Below, in pieces: positions 1 through 4,541 of a stretch of 5,539 nucleotides of DNA (position 1 is its first letter; every line of letters begins with the position of its first letter). The DNA is from Caldifarciminota bacterium (GTDB lineage Bacteria; Hydrothermota; Tepidihabitantia; SM23-42). Below the pieces are notes generated by a model, which was given only the letters and a program-made list of their open reading frames with translations, did not search any database and was not told the DNA's origin. Both the position numbers and the translations under genes were made by a program. Location: positions 1 to 5,539 of the forward strand of contig JAGMEL010000083.1 in NCBI GenBank assembly GCA_023128195.1. The letters run 5' to 3'.

Positions 1-25
1 GTGGGTTCAAATCCCACCGCCCCGA
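1..25 (+). tRNA. 3' end of a tRNA, probably tRNA-Pro (cut by window edge)
   Basis: Bases 1-5 (GTGGG) and 13-17 (CCCAC) form a perfect 5-bp T stem around the 7-base loop TTCAAAT, which carries the TTC of the T-psi-C arm. Bases 18-24 (CGCCCCG) are the 3' strand of the acceptor stem and A25 is the discriminator base. The next bases are TAA, so CCA is not encoded and must be added after transcription. The 5' acceptor strand should read CGGGGCG. A C1-G72 pair with A73 is typical of bacterial tRNA-Pro, which is why I favour proline. The anticodon lies outside the window, so the identity is inferred. Confidence 0.85.
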
Positions 26-34
26 TAACTTAAG

Positions 35-61
35 GTATAGGAATTTCACTAATTCCTATAC
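35..61 (+). other. 11-bp perfect hairpin just downstream of the tRNA
   Basis: Bases 35-45 (GTATAGGAATT) are perfectly complementary to 51-61 (AATTCCTATAC) around a 5-base loop, starting 9 bases after the mature tRNA end. It could mark the tRNA transcript's 3' boundary or be a processing signal. The bases after it (AAATTCTAAATC) are A-rich with no T run, so it is not a canonical intrinsic terminator. Confidence 0.5.
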
Positions 62-148
62 AAATTCTAAATCTGAAATCCTAAATGCTAAACAAATTCA
101 AATATCAAAATTCAAATTTTTTAAACAATGTTTTGATTTTCAGTTTGT
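62..148 (+). repeat. Degenerate 7-bp tandem repeat (consensus AAATYCW), then units in the opposite orientation
   Basis: From 62 the sequence falls into 7-base units: AAATTCT (62-68), AAATCTG (69-75), AAATCCT (76-82), AAATGCT (83-89). A 4-base AAAC step (90-93) follows, then AAATTCA (94-100), AATATCA (101-107), AAATTCA (108-114) and AAATTTT (115-121). Bases about 123-148 look like the same family read on the other strand, so the block is an imperfect palindrome: ATCAAAA at 104-110 pairs with TTTTGAT at 131-137. There is no coding potential. ATTTTCAGTTTGT (136-148) recurs exactly at 4524-4536. Confidence 0.6.
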
Positions 149-160
149 CCTCCTTGTTTA

Positions 161-188
161 TTGACAAATAAATAATTTTGAGTATTAT
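161..188 (+). promoter_or_regulatory. Sigma70-type promoter for the KamA-family gene
   Basis: A perfect -35 box TTGACA (161-166) is followed after 16 bases by TATTAT (183-188), a 5 of 6 match to TATAAT. Transcription would start near 195, leaving an untranslated leader of about 80 bases before the ATG at 277. Overlapping alternatives to the -10 exist in this AT-rich stretch, for example TATAGT at 191-196, but their spacing is poor. Confidence 0.6.
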
Positions 189-202
189 ATTATAGTAATG
201 TT

Positions 203-234
203 TTAGTAAATGCTGAAATTTCAGTAAAAACTAA
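203..234. promoter_or_regulatory. 32-bp dyad in the leader of the KamA-family gene, possible operator
   Basis: A perfect 12-bp palindrome CTGAAATTTCAG (213-224) is flanked at equal distance by a second pair of arms, TTAGT (203-207) and ACTAA (230-234), all centred on 218.5. It lies just downstream of the predicted transcription start. That position suits a repressor operator, or an RNA hairpin if transcribed. The regulator is unknown. Confidence 0.4.
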
Positions 235-276
235 TACACTTATTGCGCATAAAAGCTAACACTGAAAGGAGGTTCT

Positions 277-1374
277 ATGCCCTGGAGACGAGAACTCAAA
301 AATAATATTCGTACTGTTGAACAATTGAAACAGTATGTCGACTTAACACCAAAACAGAAAAAACAACTCAAAAAGGTCATAGAAAAACACCCGATGAGTA
401 TTACGCGGTATTATATGTCCTTAATTGATAAGAATGATCCAAATGACCCTATTAAAAAAATGGTTTTTCCTTCAATAAAGGAATTAGACCTGTCTGGTTC
501 CTATGACCCGAGTGGTGAAATGGAAATAACAAAAATGCCCGGGCTACAACATAAATATGCTTCGACTGCCTTGATCTTATCGACAAACAGGTGTGCAGTA
601 TATTGTAGATACTGTTTTAGAAAAAGATTGGTTGGTTTACCAACCGAGGAAATAATAAGCAAATTTGATAATGCAGTAAAATATATTAGCGAACATGAAG
701 AGATAAATAATGTACTTATTAGTGGGGGTGATCCTTTTATATTACCAACAAGAGTGATTGAGAATTTTTTAAAAAAGCTTTCAAATATTCCACATTTATA
801 TTTTATCCGTTTTGGAAGCAAAATTCCCGTAATGTTCCCTGACCGGATTATCGAGGACGAGCAACTTTTATCAATATTAAAAAAGTACTCTCTGCCAGAT
901 AGCAGGATATACGTCAGCACTCAATTTAACCACCCACGTGAAATTACTAAGAAATCAATACGTGCAATCAATAAGCTTGCTCACCATAACATAGTAATTA
1001 ATAATCAGACCGTGTTACTAAAAGGTGTGAATGATAAGCCTGAAACATTGGCTGAGTTACAGAATAAACTGGTGGGTATCGGTATTATACCATATTATCT
1101 TTTTCAGTGCAGACCTGTGAAAAGAGTAAAACAAAGTTTTCAAGTACCACTCTACAAAGGATGTAGCATTGTTGAGGAAGCAAAGAAAAAGCTTAATGGT
1201 CACAGTAAAAGATTCAGGTTTGTAATGTCTCATCGAACTGGAAAGATAGAAATTTTAGGAATTGTGGATAATGATATTTATTTCAAGTATCACGAGGTGA
1301 GAAATCCCAAAAATTTTGGGAAAATTTTCAAGAAAAAATTGAATAAAACTGCGGGATGGTTGGATGACCTGTAA
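277..1374 (+). CDS. KamA-family radical SAM, PLP-type aminomutase-like protein (substrate unknown, probably not lysine)
   Basis: This 365-residue protein belongs to the lysine 2,3-aminomutase (KamA/YodO/EpmB) family, whose studied aminomutases use a 4Fe-4S cluster, SAM and PLP to move an amino group. Seen: GLQHKY (89-94) as in KamA; cluster cysteines C106, C110 and C113 in a CX3CX2C motif followed by FRKR, with R115 at the place of the KamA arginine that binds the substrate carboxylate; SGGDP (149-153), the SAM-binding stretch; and K323 in SHRTGK, aligned by eye with the PLP-binding lysine of PGGGGK. Unusual: R279 (FQCRP) stands where KamA has a lysine-binding Asp, and the second such Asp is also missing. 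No C-terminal zinc cysteines are present and the protein is shorter than classical KamA (about 415). The AAAGGAGG site (265-272) four bases before the ATG fixes the start. It appears monocistronic, with its own promoter and a hairpin after the stop. The family assignment is firm; the reaction is not known. Confidence 0.9.
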   Translation: MPWRRELKNNIRTVEQLKQYVDLTPKQKKQLKKVIEKHPMSITRYYMSLIDKNDPNDPIKKMVFPSIKELDLSGSYDPSGEMEITKMPGLQHKYASTALILSTNRCAVYCRYCFRKRLVGLPTEEIISKFDNAVKYISEHEEINNVLISGGDPFILPTRVIENFLKKLSNIPHLYFIRFGSKIPVMFPDRIIEDEQLLSILKKYSLPDSRIYVSTQFNHPREITKKSIRAINKLAHHNIVINNQTVLLKGVNDKPETLAELQNKLVGIGIIPYYLFQCRPVKRVKQSFQVPLYKGCSIVEEAKKKLNGHSKRFRFVMSHRTGKIEILGIVDNDIYFKYHEVRNPKNFGKIFKKKLNKTAGWLDDL

Positions 1375-1377
1375 TTT

Positions 1378-1408
1378 GAGAGCTCTGAAAAACTATTTTC
1401 GAGCTCTC
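1378..1408 (+). terminator. Strong hairpin 3 bases after the KamA-like stop codon, probable terminator
   Basis: GAGAGCTC (1378-1385) pairs with GAGCTCTC (1401-1408). Inside it, GAAAA (1387-1391) pairs with TTTTC (1396-1400), leaving one bulged T (1386) and a 4-base loop, for 13 base pairs in all. The position directly after the TAA (1372-1374) suits termination. The downstream tail (TCGATTATTCA) is only modestly T-rich, so it may instead protect the 3' end of the transcript. Confidence 0.55.
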
Positions 1409-1419
1409 TCGATTATTCA

Positions 1420-1521
1420 CCCCGTGAAATATGAACATAGAATATGGTTTTACTGTATTGAATGTAAATATCCCATATTTTGTTCCTAATTTTAATAACA
1501 GTTTTCTTTTATTTCACGGGG
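1420..1521. repeat. 102-bp element with perfect 11-bp terminal inverted repeats (MITE-like or structured RNA)
   Basis: CCCCGTGAAAT (1420-1430) and ATTTCACGGGG (1511-1521) are perfect inverted repeats. Their GC-rich ends stand out in an AT-rich spacer. The 80-base interior has no open frame and carries its own nested stem: GAACA (1433-1437) with TGTTC (1481-1485), then AATATGG (1441-1447) with CCATATT (1473-1479). The dinucleotide CA flanks both ends (1418-1419 and 1522-1523), which is too short to prove a target duplication. GATTAT occurs at 1411-1416 and 1528-1533, but not flush with the ends. It could be a small non-autonomous mobile element, a REP/MITE-type repeat, or a folded RNA. I cannot tell whether other copies exist. 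Confidence 0.55.
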
Positions 1522-1554
1522 CAGAGAGATTATAAATAGATTACAGTGATTCCT

Positions 1555-1589
1555 AGCTTTCTGATTTTTTCAGAAATCTTTATTTAAAG
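1555..1589. promoter_or_regulatory. Paired inverted repeats just upstream of the HAMP-gene promoter, possible operator
   Basis: TTTCTGA (1558-1564) and TCAGAAA (1570-1576) pair perfectly around five Ts. One mismatch further out, AG (1555-1556) pairs with CT (1578-1579). Partly overlapping this is CTTTA TT TAAAG (1578-1589), ending three bases before the -35 box. The position suits a regulator site. The CTGA...TCAG half-sites resemble those of the palindrome at 213-224, which may be coincidence. If transcribed from upstream, the first hairpin with its following Ts could also act as a weak terminator. Confidence 0.3.
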
Positions 1590-1591
1590 TA

Positions 1592-1619
1592 TTGACATCT
1601 TTCATATATTGTATAAAAT
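1592..1619 (+). promoter_or_regulatory. Sigma70-type promoter for the HAMP-domain gene
   Basis: TTGACA (1592-1597) is a perfect -35 box. After 16 bases comes TAAAAT (1614-1619), a 5 of 6 match to the -10 consensus. Transcription would start near 1626, giving a leader of only about 13 bases that still contains the GAGG ribosome site (1630-1633). The box sequence and spacing match those of the promoter at 161-188. Confidence 0.55.
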
Positions 1620-1638
1620 ATTTAGGTCTGAGGTTTAA

Positions 1639-2232
1639 ATGGCATCAAAAAATAGAAGAAAAAAATTAATACTCCATAATCTACAAATGCGACTTATTAT
1701 AGCGTTAATGGGATTGATAATTAGTGTTTCGACGATATTGGTTGTTTCGTTATTTTTAATACTCAAAGACAATATTTCTTCTTTGCCTGTTTCTGAAGAG
1801 CTGATAAGACGAGTTCTGTCTGATTCCATTTTGCCGGTAATAGTAATTGCAATAATATTATTTATCATAAGCATGTGGGCAATAGTTTTGATAACACATA
1901 AAATTTATGGGCCGCTGCATCGACTTTGCGTGTATATTAAAAAAATGAGCGAAGGAGAAATAGTTTATGATCTCAAATTCCGTAGAGGTGATGCAGTAGA
2001 AGATCTTAAAGAAATTTATAATGATTTGCGCCAGAGTCTTGAAAAGACTTTACATTATAATTATGCAGAAATGGTTAAAATCTTCTCAGAACTTCAAGAC
2101 ATTTTAGACAAACTATACAACAAAAAAATACAGGATAGGCAGTTATACAATGCATTACAGAGTGCCTGTGATAAATTAGCAAAGGCACTGGACATAACAT
2201 CTGAAACTATAGAAACAGATAAAGAAAAGTAA
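1639..2232 (+). CDS. Two-TM HAMP-like membrane protein without an output domain
   Basis: The 197-residue protein starts with a basic cytoplasmic tail (NRRKK, residues 5-9). TM1 spans about 17-42, an external loop of about 20 residues follows (43-62), and TM2 spans about 63-85. Right after TM2 comes a HAMP-like segment (about 86-135), with the typical proline in GPLHRL (P92) and the SEGE turn (104-107) before the second amphipathic helix. The rest (about 136-190) is predicted helical and charged, likely coiled coil, and ends in a lysine/glutamate-rich tail. No kinase, cyclase, methyl-accepting or DNA-binding domain follows, so any signal must pass to a partner protein. Short stand-alone HAMP proteins of this kind are known in several bacterial phyla, but their function is not established. 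GAGG (1630-1633), five bases before the ATG, supports the start. The gene has its own promoter and converges on sucD. The membrane topology is clear; HAMP is likely; the role is unknown. Confidence 0.8.
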   Translation: MASKNRRKKLILHNLQMRLIIALMGLIISVSTILVVSLFLILKDNISSLPVSEELIRRVLSDSILPVIVIAIILFIISMWAIVLITHKIYGPLHRLCVYIKKMSEGEIVYDLKFRRGDAVEDLKEIYNDLRQSLEKTLHYNYAEMVKIFSELQDILDKLYNKKIQDRQLYNALQSACDKLAKALDITSETIETDKEK

Positions 2233-2242
2233 CACACCTGGC

Positions 2243-2312
2243 AAAATCTAAATCCATCTAAAGTAATCCACTTCTTGCCTCTTACTTCTTACCTCTTGCT
2301 TCTTATTCTCCC
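2243..2312. repeat. Ten-unit 7-bp-period array in the convergent gap between the HAMP gene and sucD
   Basis: The stretch divides into ten 7-base units in one phase. The left units are of AAATCCA type: AAAATCT (2243-2249), AAATCCA (2250-2256), TCTAAAG (2257-2263), TAATCCA (2264-2270). The right units are of YTTCTTR type: CTTCTTG (2271-2277), CCTCTTA (2278-2284), CTTCTTA (2285-2291), CCTCTTG (2292-2298), CTTCTTA (2299-2305), TTCTCCC (2306-2312). The left half resembles the repeat at 62-121. I see no coding role and no good terminator for either converging gene. The remaining gap sequence has an AGCAGGCTGCT near-palindrome (2318-2328) and CTATGCC twice (2327-2333 and 2347-2353). Confidence 0.6.
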
Positions 2313-2346
2313 AACGGAGCAGGCTGCTATGCCGTAAAACGACTAA

Positions 2347-3216
2347 CTATGCCAATTCATTTTTCATAAGTTGTGCAACCTCAGCAGGTGTGTCGCCCAC
2401 CTTAATTCCACATTCTTTAAAGACCTTTACCTTTTCTGCCGCAGTACCTGATGTTCCTGATATAATCGCTCCAGCATGGCCCATACGTTTATCAGGTGGT
2501 GCTGTTTTCCCGGCAATAAAACCGAACACAGGTTTTTTGAAATATTTTTTTACATATTCTGCAGTATCCTGCTCATCACGGCCACCAATTTCACCAACAA
2601 TTACAACTGCTTCTGTATCATTATCTTGAGCAAAGAGTTCTAAACAATCAATAAACTTGGTTCCAATAATTGGGTCACCGCCAATACCAATACACGTAGA
2701 TTGACCAAGCCCCACCTTTGTAATATGATCAACAATTTCATAGGTCAAAGTGCCGCTTCTTGAAATCACACCGACCTTGCCCTCTTTAAAAATATGACCG
2801 GGTAAAATACCGACTTTTGCCTCACCCGATGAAACAATACCTGGTGAATTTGGTCCGACCAAACGGCAATCCTTATTTTTTAAATAAGCAGTAATCTTGA
2901 CCAATTCAATTGTGGGCAGCCCTTCCGAGATACAGACAATCAATTTAATGCCCGCATCAATTGCTTCATAAATTGCACTTGATGCAAACCGGGCAGGAAC
3001 AAAAAGAACTGAGGTATTTGCCGCAGTCTGTTTCACTGCATCCGCTGCAGAATTAAAAACAGGTACACCCTCGACCTCCATGCCACCTTTTCCAGGCGTG
3101 ACTCCAGCCACAACTTTGGTTCCGTAGTTTAGCATCTGACGTGTATGAAAACTTCCATCCCTACCAGTTATGCCCTGGACCAAAAGTTTTGTATTGTTAT
3201 TGATGAAAATACTCAT
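2347..3216 (-). CDS. sucD: Succinyl-CoA ligase alpha subunit
   Basis: The 289-residue alpha subunit of cytoplasmic succinyl-CoA synthetase works with SucC: succinyl-CoA + NDP + Pi gives succinate + CoA + NTP through a phosphohistidine. Seen: the Rossmann-type CoA-binding start with GITGRDGSFH (15-24) and PGKGG (41-45); GPNSPG (121-126), where E. coli has GPNCPG; the ligase motif ISRSGTLTYE (151-160); GIGGDPIIGT (177-186); and GHAGAIISG (246-254), with H247 as the histidine that is phosphorylated. The length matches the family (about 290), and all key residues are present. The ATG is supported by AAGGAG (3223-3228) six bases upstream. The gene begins 16 bases after the sucC stop, so the two are surely co-transcribed. 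It ends in TAG at 2349-2347, at the edge of a repeat-rich convergent gap. Confidence 0.97.
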   Translation of the reverse strand: MSIFINNNTKLLVQGITGRDGSFHTRQMLNYGTKVVAGVTPGKGGMEVEGVPVFNSAADAVKQTAANTSVLFVPARFASSAIYEAIDAGIKLIVCISEGLPTIELVKITAYLKNKDCRLVGPNSPGIVSSGEAKVGILPGHIFKEGKVGVISRSGTLTYEIVDHITKVGLGQSTCIGIGGDPIIGTKFIDCLELFAQDNDTEAVVIVGEIGGRDEQDTAEYVKKYFKKPVFGFIAGKTAPPDKRMGHAGAIISGTSGTAAEKVKVFKECGIKVGDTPAEVAQLMKNELA

Positions 3217-3232
3217 TATTATCTCCTTTTGT

Positions 3233-4366
3233 TTACTTTAGTAATTCAATTGCCTTTTTAGCACCTTGATCCATGGTCTGGGTAAAGATCAGGCCTGCTT
3301 CTTTCAAGATTTCCATTGCCTTATCTTCATTTGTCCCGGTTAATCGAGCAATAATCGGCTGTTTGATATTCAAATCCTTTTTCGCCTGTAAAATTCCATT
3401 TGCCACATCATCACAGCGTGTAATACCGCCAAATATATTAAAGAAAATCACCTTTACATTCTTGTCTTTTAAAAGAATCTCTAAAGCATTCTTCACCTTT
3501 TCAGGTGAGGAAGACCCACCGATATCCAGAAAGTTGGCAGGTTCACCACCAAAATGTTTAACCAGATCCATGGTCGCCATTGCCAGACCGGCACCATTAA
3601 CAACACACCCTATATTGCCGGAAAGCTTAACATAGGATAGGTCTTGTTCACGCGCAAGTAACTCGTTCTCGTCCTCACTCTCCCTATCGCGCATCGATTC
3701 AACATCAGGATGCCGGTAAAGGCCATTATCATCAAAATTAAGCTTGGCATCCAGAGCAATAAGCTTTCCTGAAGTATCGACAACGAGTGGATTTATCTCG
3801 GCTAAAGATGAATCGAGTTCAATAAATAGTTTATACAATTTTTCCGTTATTGAAGCACATTCAAAAGCTCTTTTTGGTTCTTTGTAAAGAAATAGACCTA
3901 TTTCTCTTGCCTTGTGAGACATAAGACCCACTAACGGATCAGCATAAACCTTATAGATTGCCTCAGGTCTCTGTTTTGCTATCTCTTCAATCTCCACGCC
4001 ACCTTCTTTACATGCCATCATCACTGTTTTCTTTGTAGTACGGTCATTAATAATACCGAGATATGCTTCACTGGCAATAGAAACCGCCTCAGATACCAGA
4101 ACCTTTTTTACCGGTATACCCTTTATCTCCATACCCAAAATCTTTTCTGCATAGTCTTTAAGTTCGTTCTCATTTTTGGCTACCTTTATTCCACCCGCCT
4201 TACCTCGTCCACCAACCATTACCTGTGCCTTTATTACGCACGGTATACCAATCTCTTTTGCAGCAGCAATTATTACCTCATCAATGTTTTGACACATCTT
4301 CTCTTTAGGCGTGGGGATACCATACTTTTTAAAAATTTCCTTTGCCTGATATTCATGAACTTTCAA
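3233..4366 (-). CDS. sucC: Succinyl-CoA ligase (ADP-forming type) beta subunit, TTG start
   Basis: The 377-residue beta subunit carries an ATP-grasp nucleotide-binding half and a C-terminal CoA-ligase half. Seen: the family N-terminus VHEYQAKEIF (3-12); GGRGKAGG (52-59), the nucleotide-binding glycine loop; SLAEINPLVV (187-196) and LDAKLNFDDN (205-214), the metal-nucleotide site; GNIGCVVNGAGLAM (250-263); GGEPANFLDIGG (273-284); and IFGGITRCD (311-319), which lies near the CoA/phosphohistidine site in the family. The start codon is TTG: it follows AGGAGG (4372-4377) at five bases and places the conserved MKVHEYQAK where the family begins. No ATG fits. ATP use is the default for bacterial SucC of this type; GTP use cannot be excluded from sequence alone. 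It leads a sucC-sucD unit with its own probable promoter. No 2-oxoglutarate oxidoreductase or other TCA gene is visible nearby, so the direction of use in the cell is open. Confidence 0.97.
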   Translation of the reverse strand: MKVHEYQAKEIFKKYGIPTPKEKMCQNIDEVIIAAAKEIGIPCVIKAQVMVGGRGKAGGIKVAKNENELKDYAEKILGMEIKGIPVKKVLVSEAVSIASEAYLGIINDRTTKKTVMMACKEGGVEIEEIAKQRPEAIYKVYADPLVGLMSHKAREIGLFLYKEPKRAFECASITEKLYKLFIELDSSLAEINPLVVDTSGKLIALDAKLNFDDNGLYRHPDVESMRDRESEDENELLAREQDLSYVKLSGNIGCVVNGAGLAMATMDLVKHFGGEPANFLDIGGSSSPEKVKNALEILLKDKNVKVIFFNIFGGITRCDDVANGILQAKKDLNIKQPIIARLTGTNEDKAMEILKEAGLIFTQTMDQGAKKAIELLK

Positions 4367-4370
4367 TTTG

Positions 4371-4377
4371 TCCTCCT
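4371..4377 (-). promoter_or_regulatory. Ribosome binding site that fixes the TTG start of sucC
   Basis: Read on the minus strand, AGGAGGA (4377 to 4371) is a near-complete Shine-Dalgarno match, with the AGGAGG core five bases before TTG at 4366-4364. The next in-frame start codons would delete conserved N-terminal residues. The site therefore supports TTG as the true start. Confidence 0.85.
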
Positions 4378-4391
4378 CTTTTTGACCCCAT

Positions 4392-4419
4392 AGGATAGCC
4401 AGGTTTTTACTAAAGTCAA
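4392..4419 (-). promoter_or_regulatory. Probable promoter for sucCD
   Basis: On the minus strand, TTGACT (4419-4414, 5 of 6 match) is followed after 16 bases by TATCCT (4397-4392, 4 of 6 match). The start would fall near 4385, with a leader of about 20 bases containing the AGGAGGA site. The spacing equals that of the other two promoters in the window. The -10 is weak, so an activator or read-through from the upstream PflX-like gene may also contribute. Confidence 0.45.
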
Positions 4420-4425
4420 TACTCT

Positions 4426-4440
4426 ACCTTGGTTTAAGGT
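4426..4440. promoter_or_regulatory. Small dyad upstream of the sucCD -35 box
   Basis: ACCTT (4426-4430) and AAGGT (4436-4440) are perfect inverted arms around five bases, ending six bases upstream of the predicted -35 box. The position suits an activator or repressor, but the arms are short and could arise by chance. Confidence 0.25.
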
Positions 4441-4488
4441 TGATAGGTTTGGGTTAAGAAGCTGGAATATTCTTGAGAATTTGTCTAT

Positions 4489-4514
4489 CAAGCAGCGCGG
4501 CGGATTGGCGCTTG
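4489..4514 (-). terminator. Weak GC-rich hairpin after the PflX-like gene
   Basis: CAAG (4489-4492) pairs with CTTG (4511-4514) and CGC (4496-4498) with GCG (4508-4510), with a 3-base bulge. This is a local GC-rich island in an AT-rich gap, 14 bases past the TGA at 4528-4530. No T run follows on the minus strand, so termination here is only a possibility. Confidence 0.2.
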
Positions 4515-4541
4515 GAATTTGTAATTTTCAGTTTGTATTTT
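4514..4541 (-). repeat. Four 7-bp repeat units overlapping the 3' end of the PflX-like gene
   Basis: On the minus strand the units are AAAATAC (4541-4535), AAACTGA (4534-4528), AAATTAC (4527-4521) and AAATTCC (4520-4514), the same style as the repeat at 62-121. The gene's TGA stop is the last three bases of the second unit, so the final codons are written in repeat sequence. The 13 bases at 4524-4536 are identical to 136-148. Confidence 0.5.

Noticed and set aside
501..920. Open frame on the minus strand inside the KamA-like gene
   Set aside because: It is antisense to a well-supported family member, has low-complexity composition and no recognisable domain.
277..1374. Calling the aminomutase-like gene kamA or epmB
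   Set aside because: The lysine-recognising aspartates and zinc cysteines of classical KamA are absent, and no efp or epmA gene is nearby to support an EF-P role, so only the family is assigned.
1378..1521. CRISPR-like repeat pair
   Set aside because: The repeats are inverted rather than direct, occur only twice, have no regular spacers, and no cas gene is present.
1635..1874. Open frame on the minus strand over the start of the HAMP gene
   Set aside because: It mirrors the hydrophobic TM1-TM2 coding sequence and also covers the promoter-side start of a supported gene.
2248..2349. Read-through of the sucD TAG stop (the frame stays open about 32 codons to TAG at 2250-2248), such as by a recoded amber codon
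   Set aside because: SucD already has its normal family length and C-terminus at 289 residues. The open extension arises because the purine-rich 7-bp repeat lacks stops in that frame.
2390..2629. Plus-strand open frame inside sucD
   Set aside because: It is fully antisense to conserved SucD sequence and has no domain of its own.
3273..3635. Plus-strand open frame inside sucC
   Set aside because: It is fully antisense to conserved SucC motifs, a composition shadow.
4440..4491. TTGATAG (4440-4446) and CTATCAA (4485-4491) as a structured leader or riboswitch for sucC
   Set aside because: The stem is only 7 bp across a 38-base loop, lies upstream of the predicted promoter, and matches no riboswitch core I recognise.
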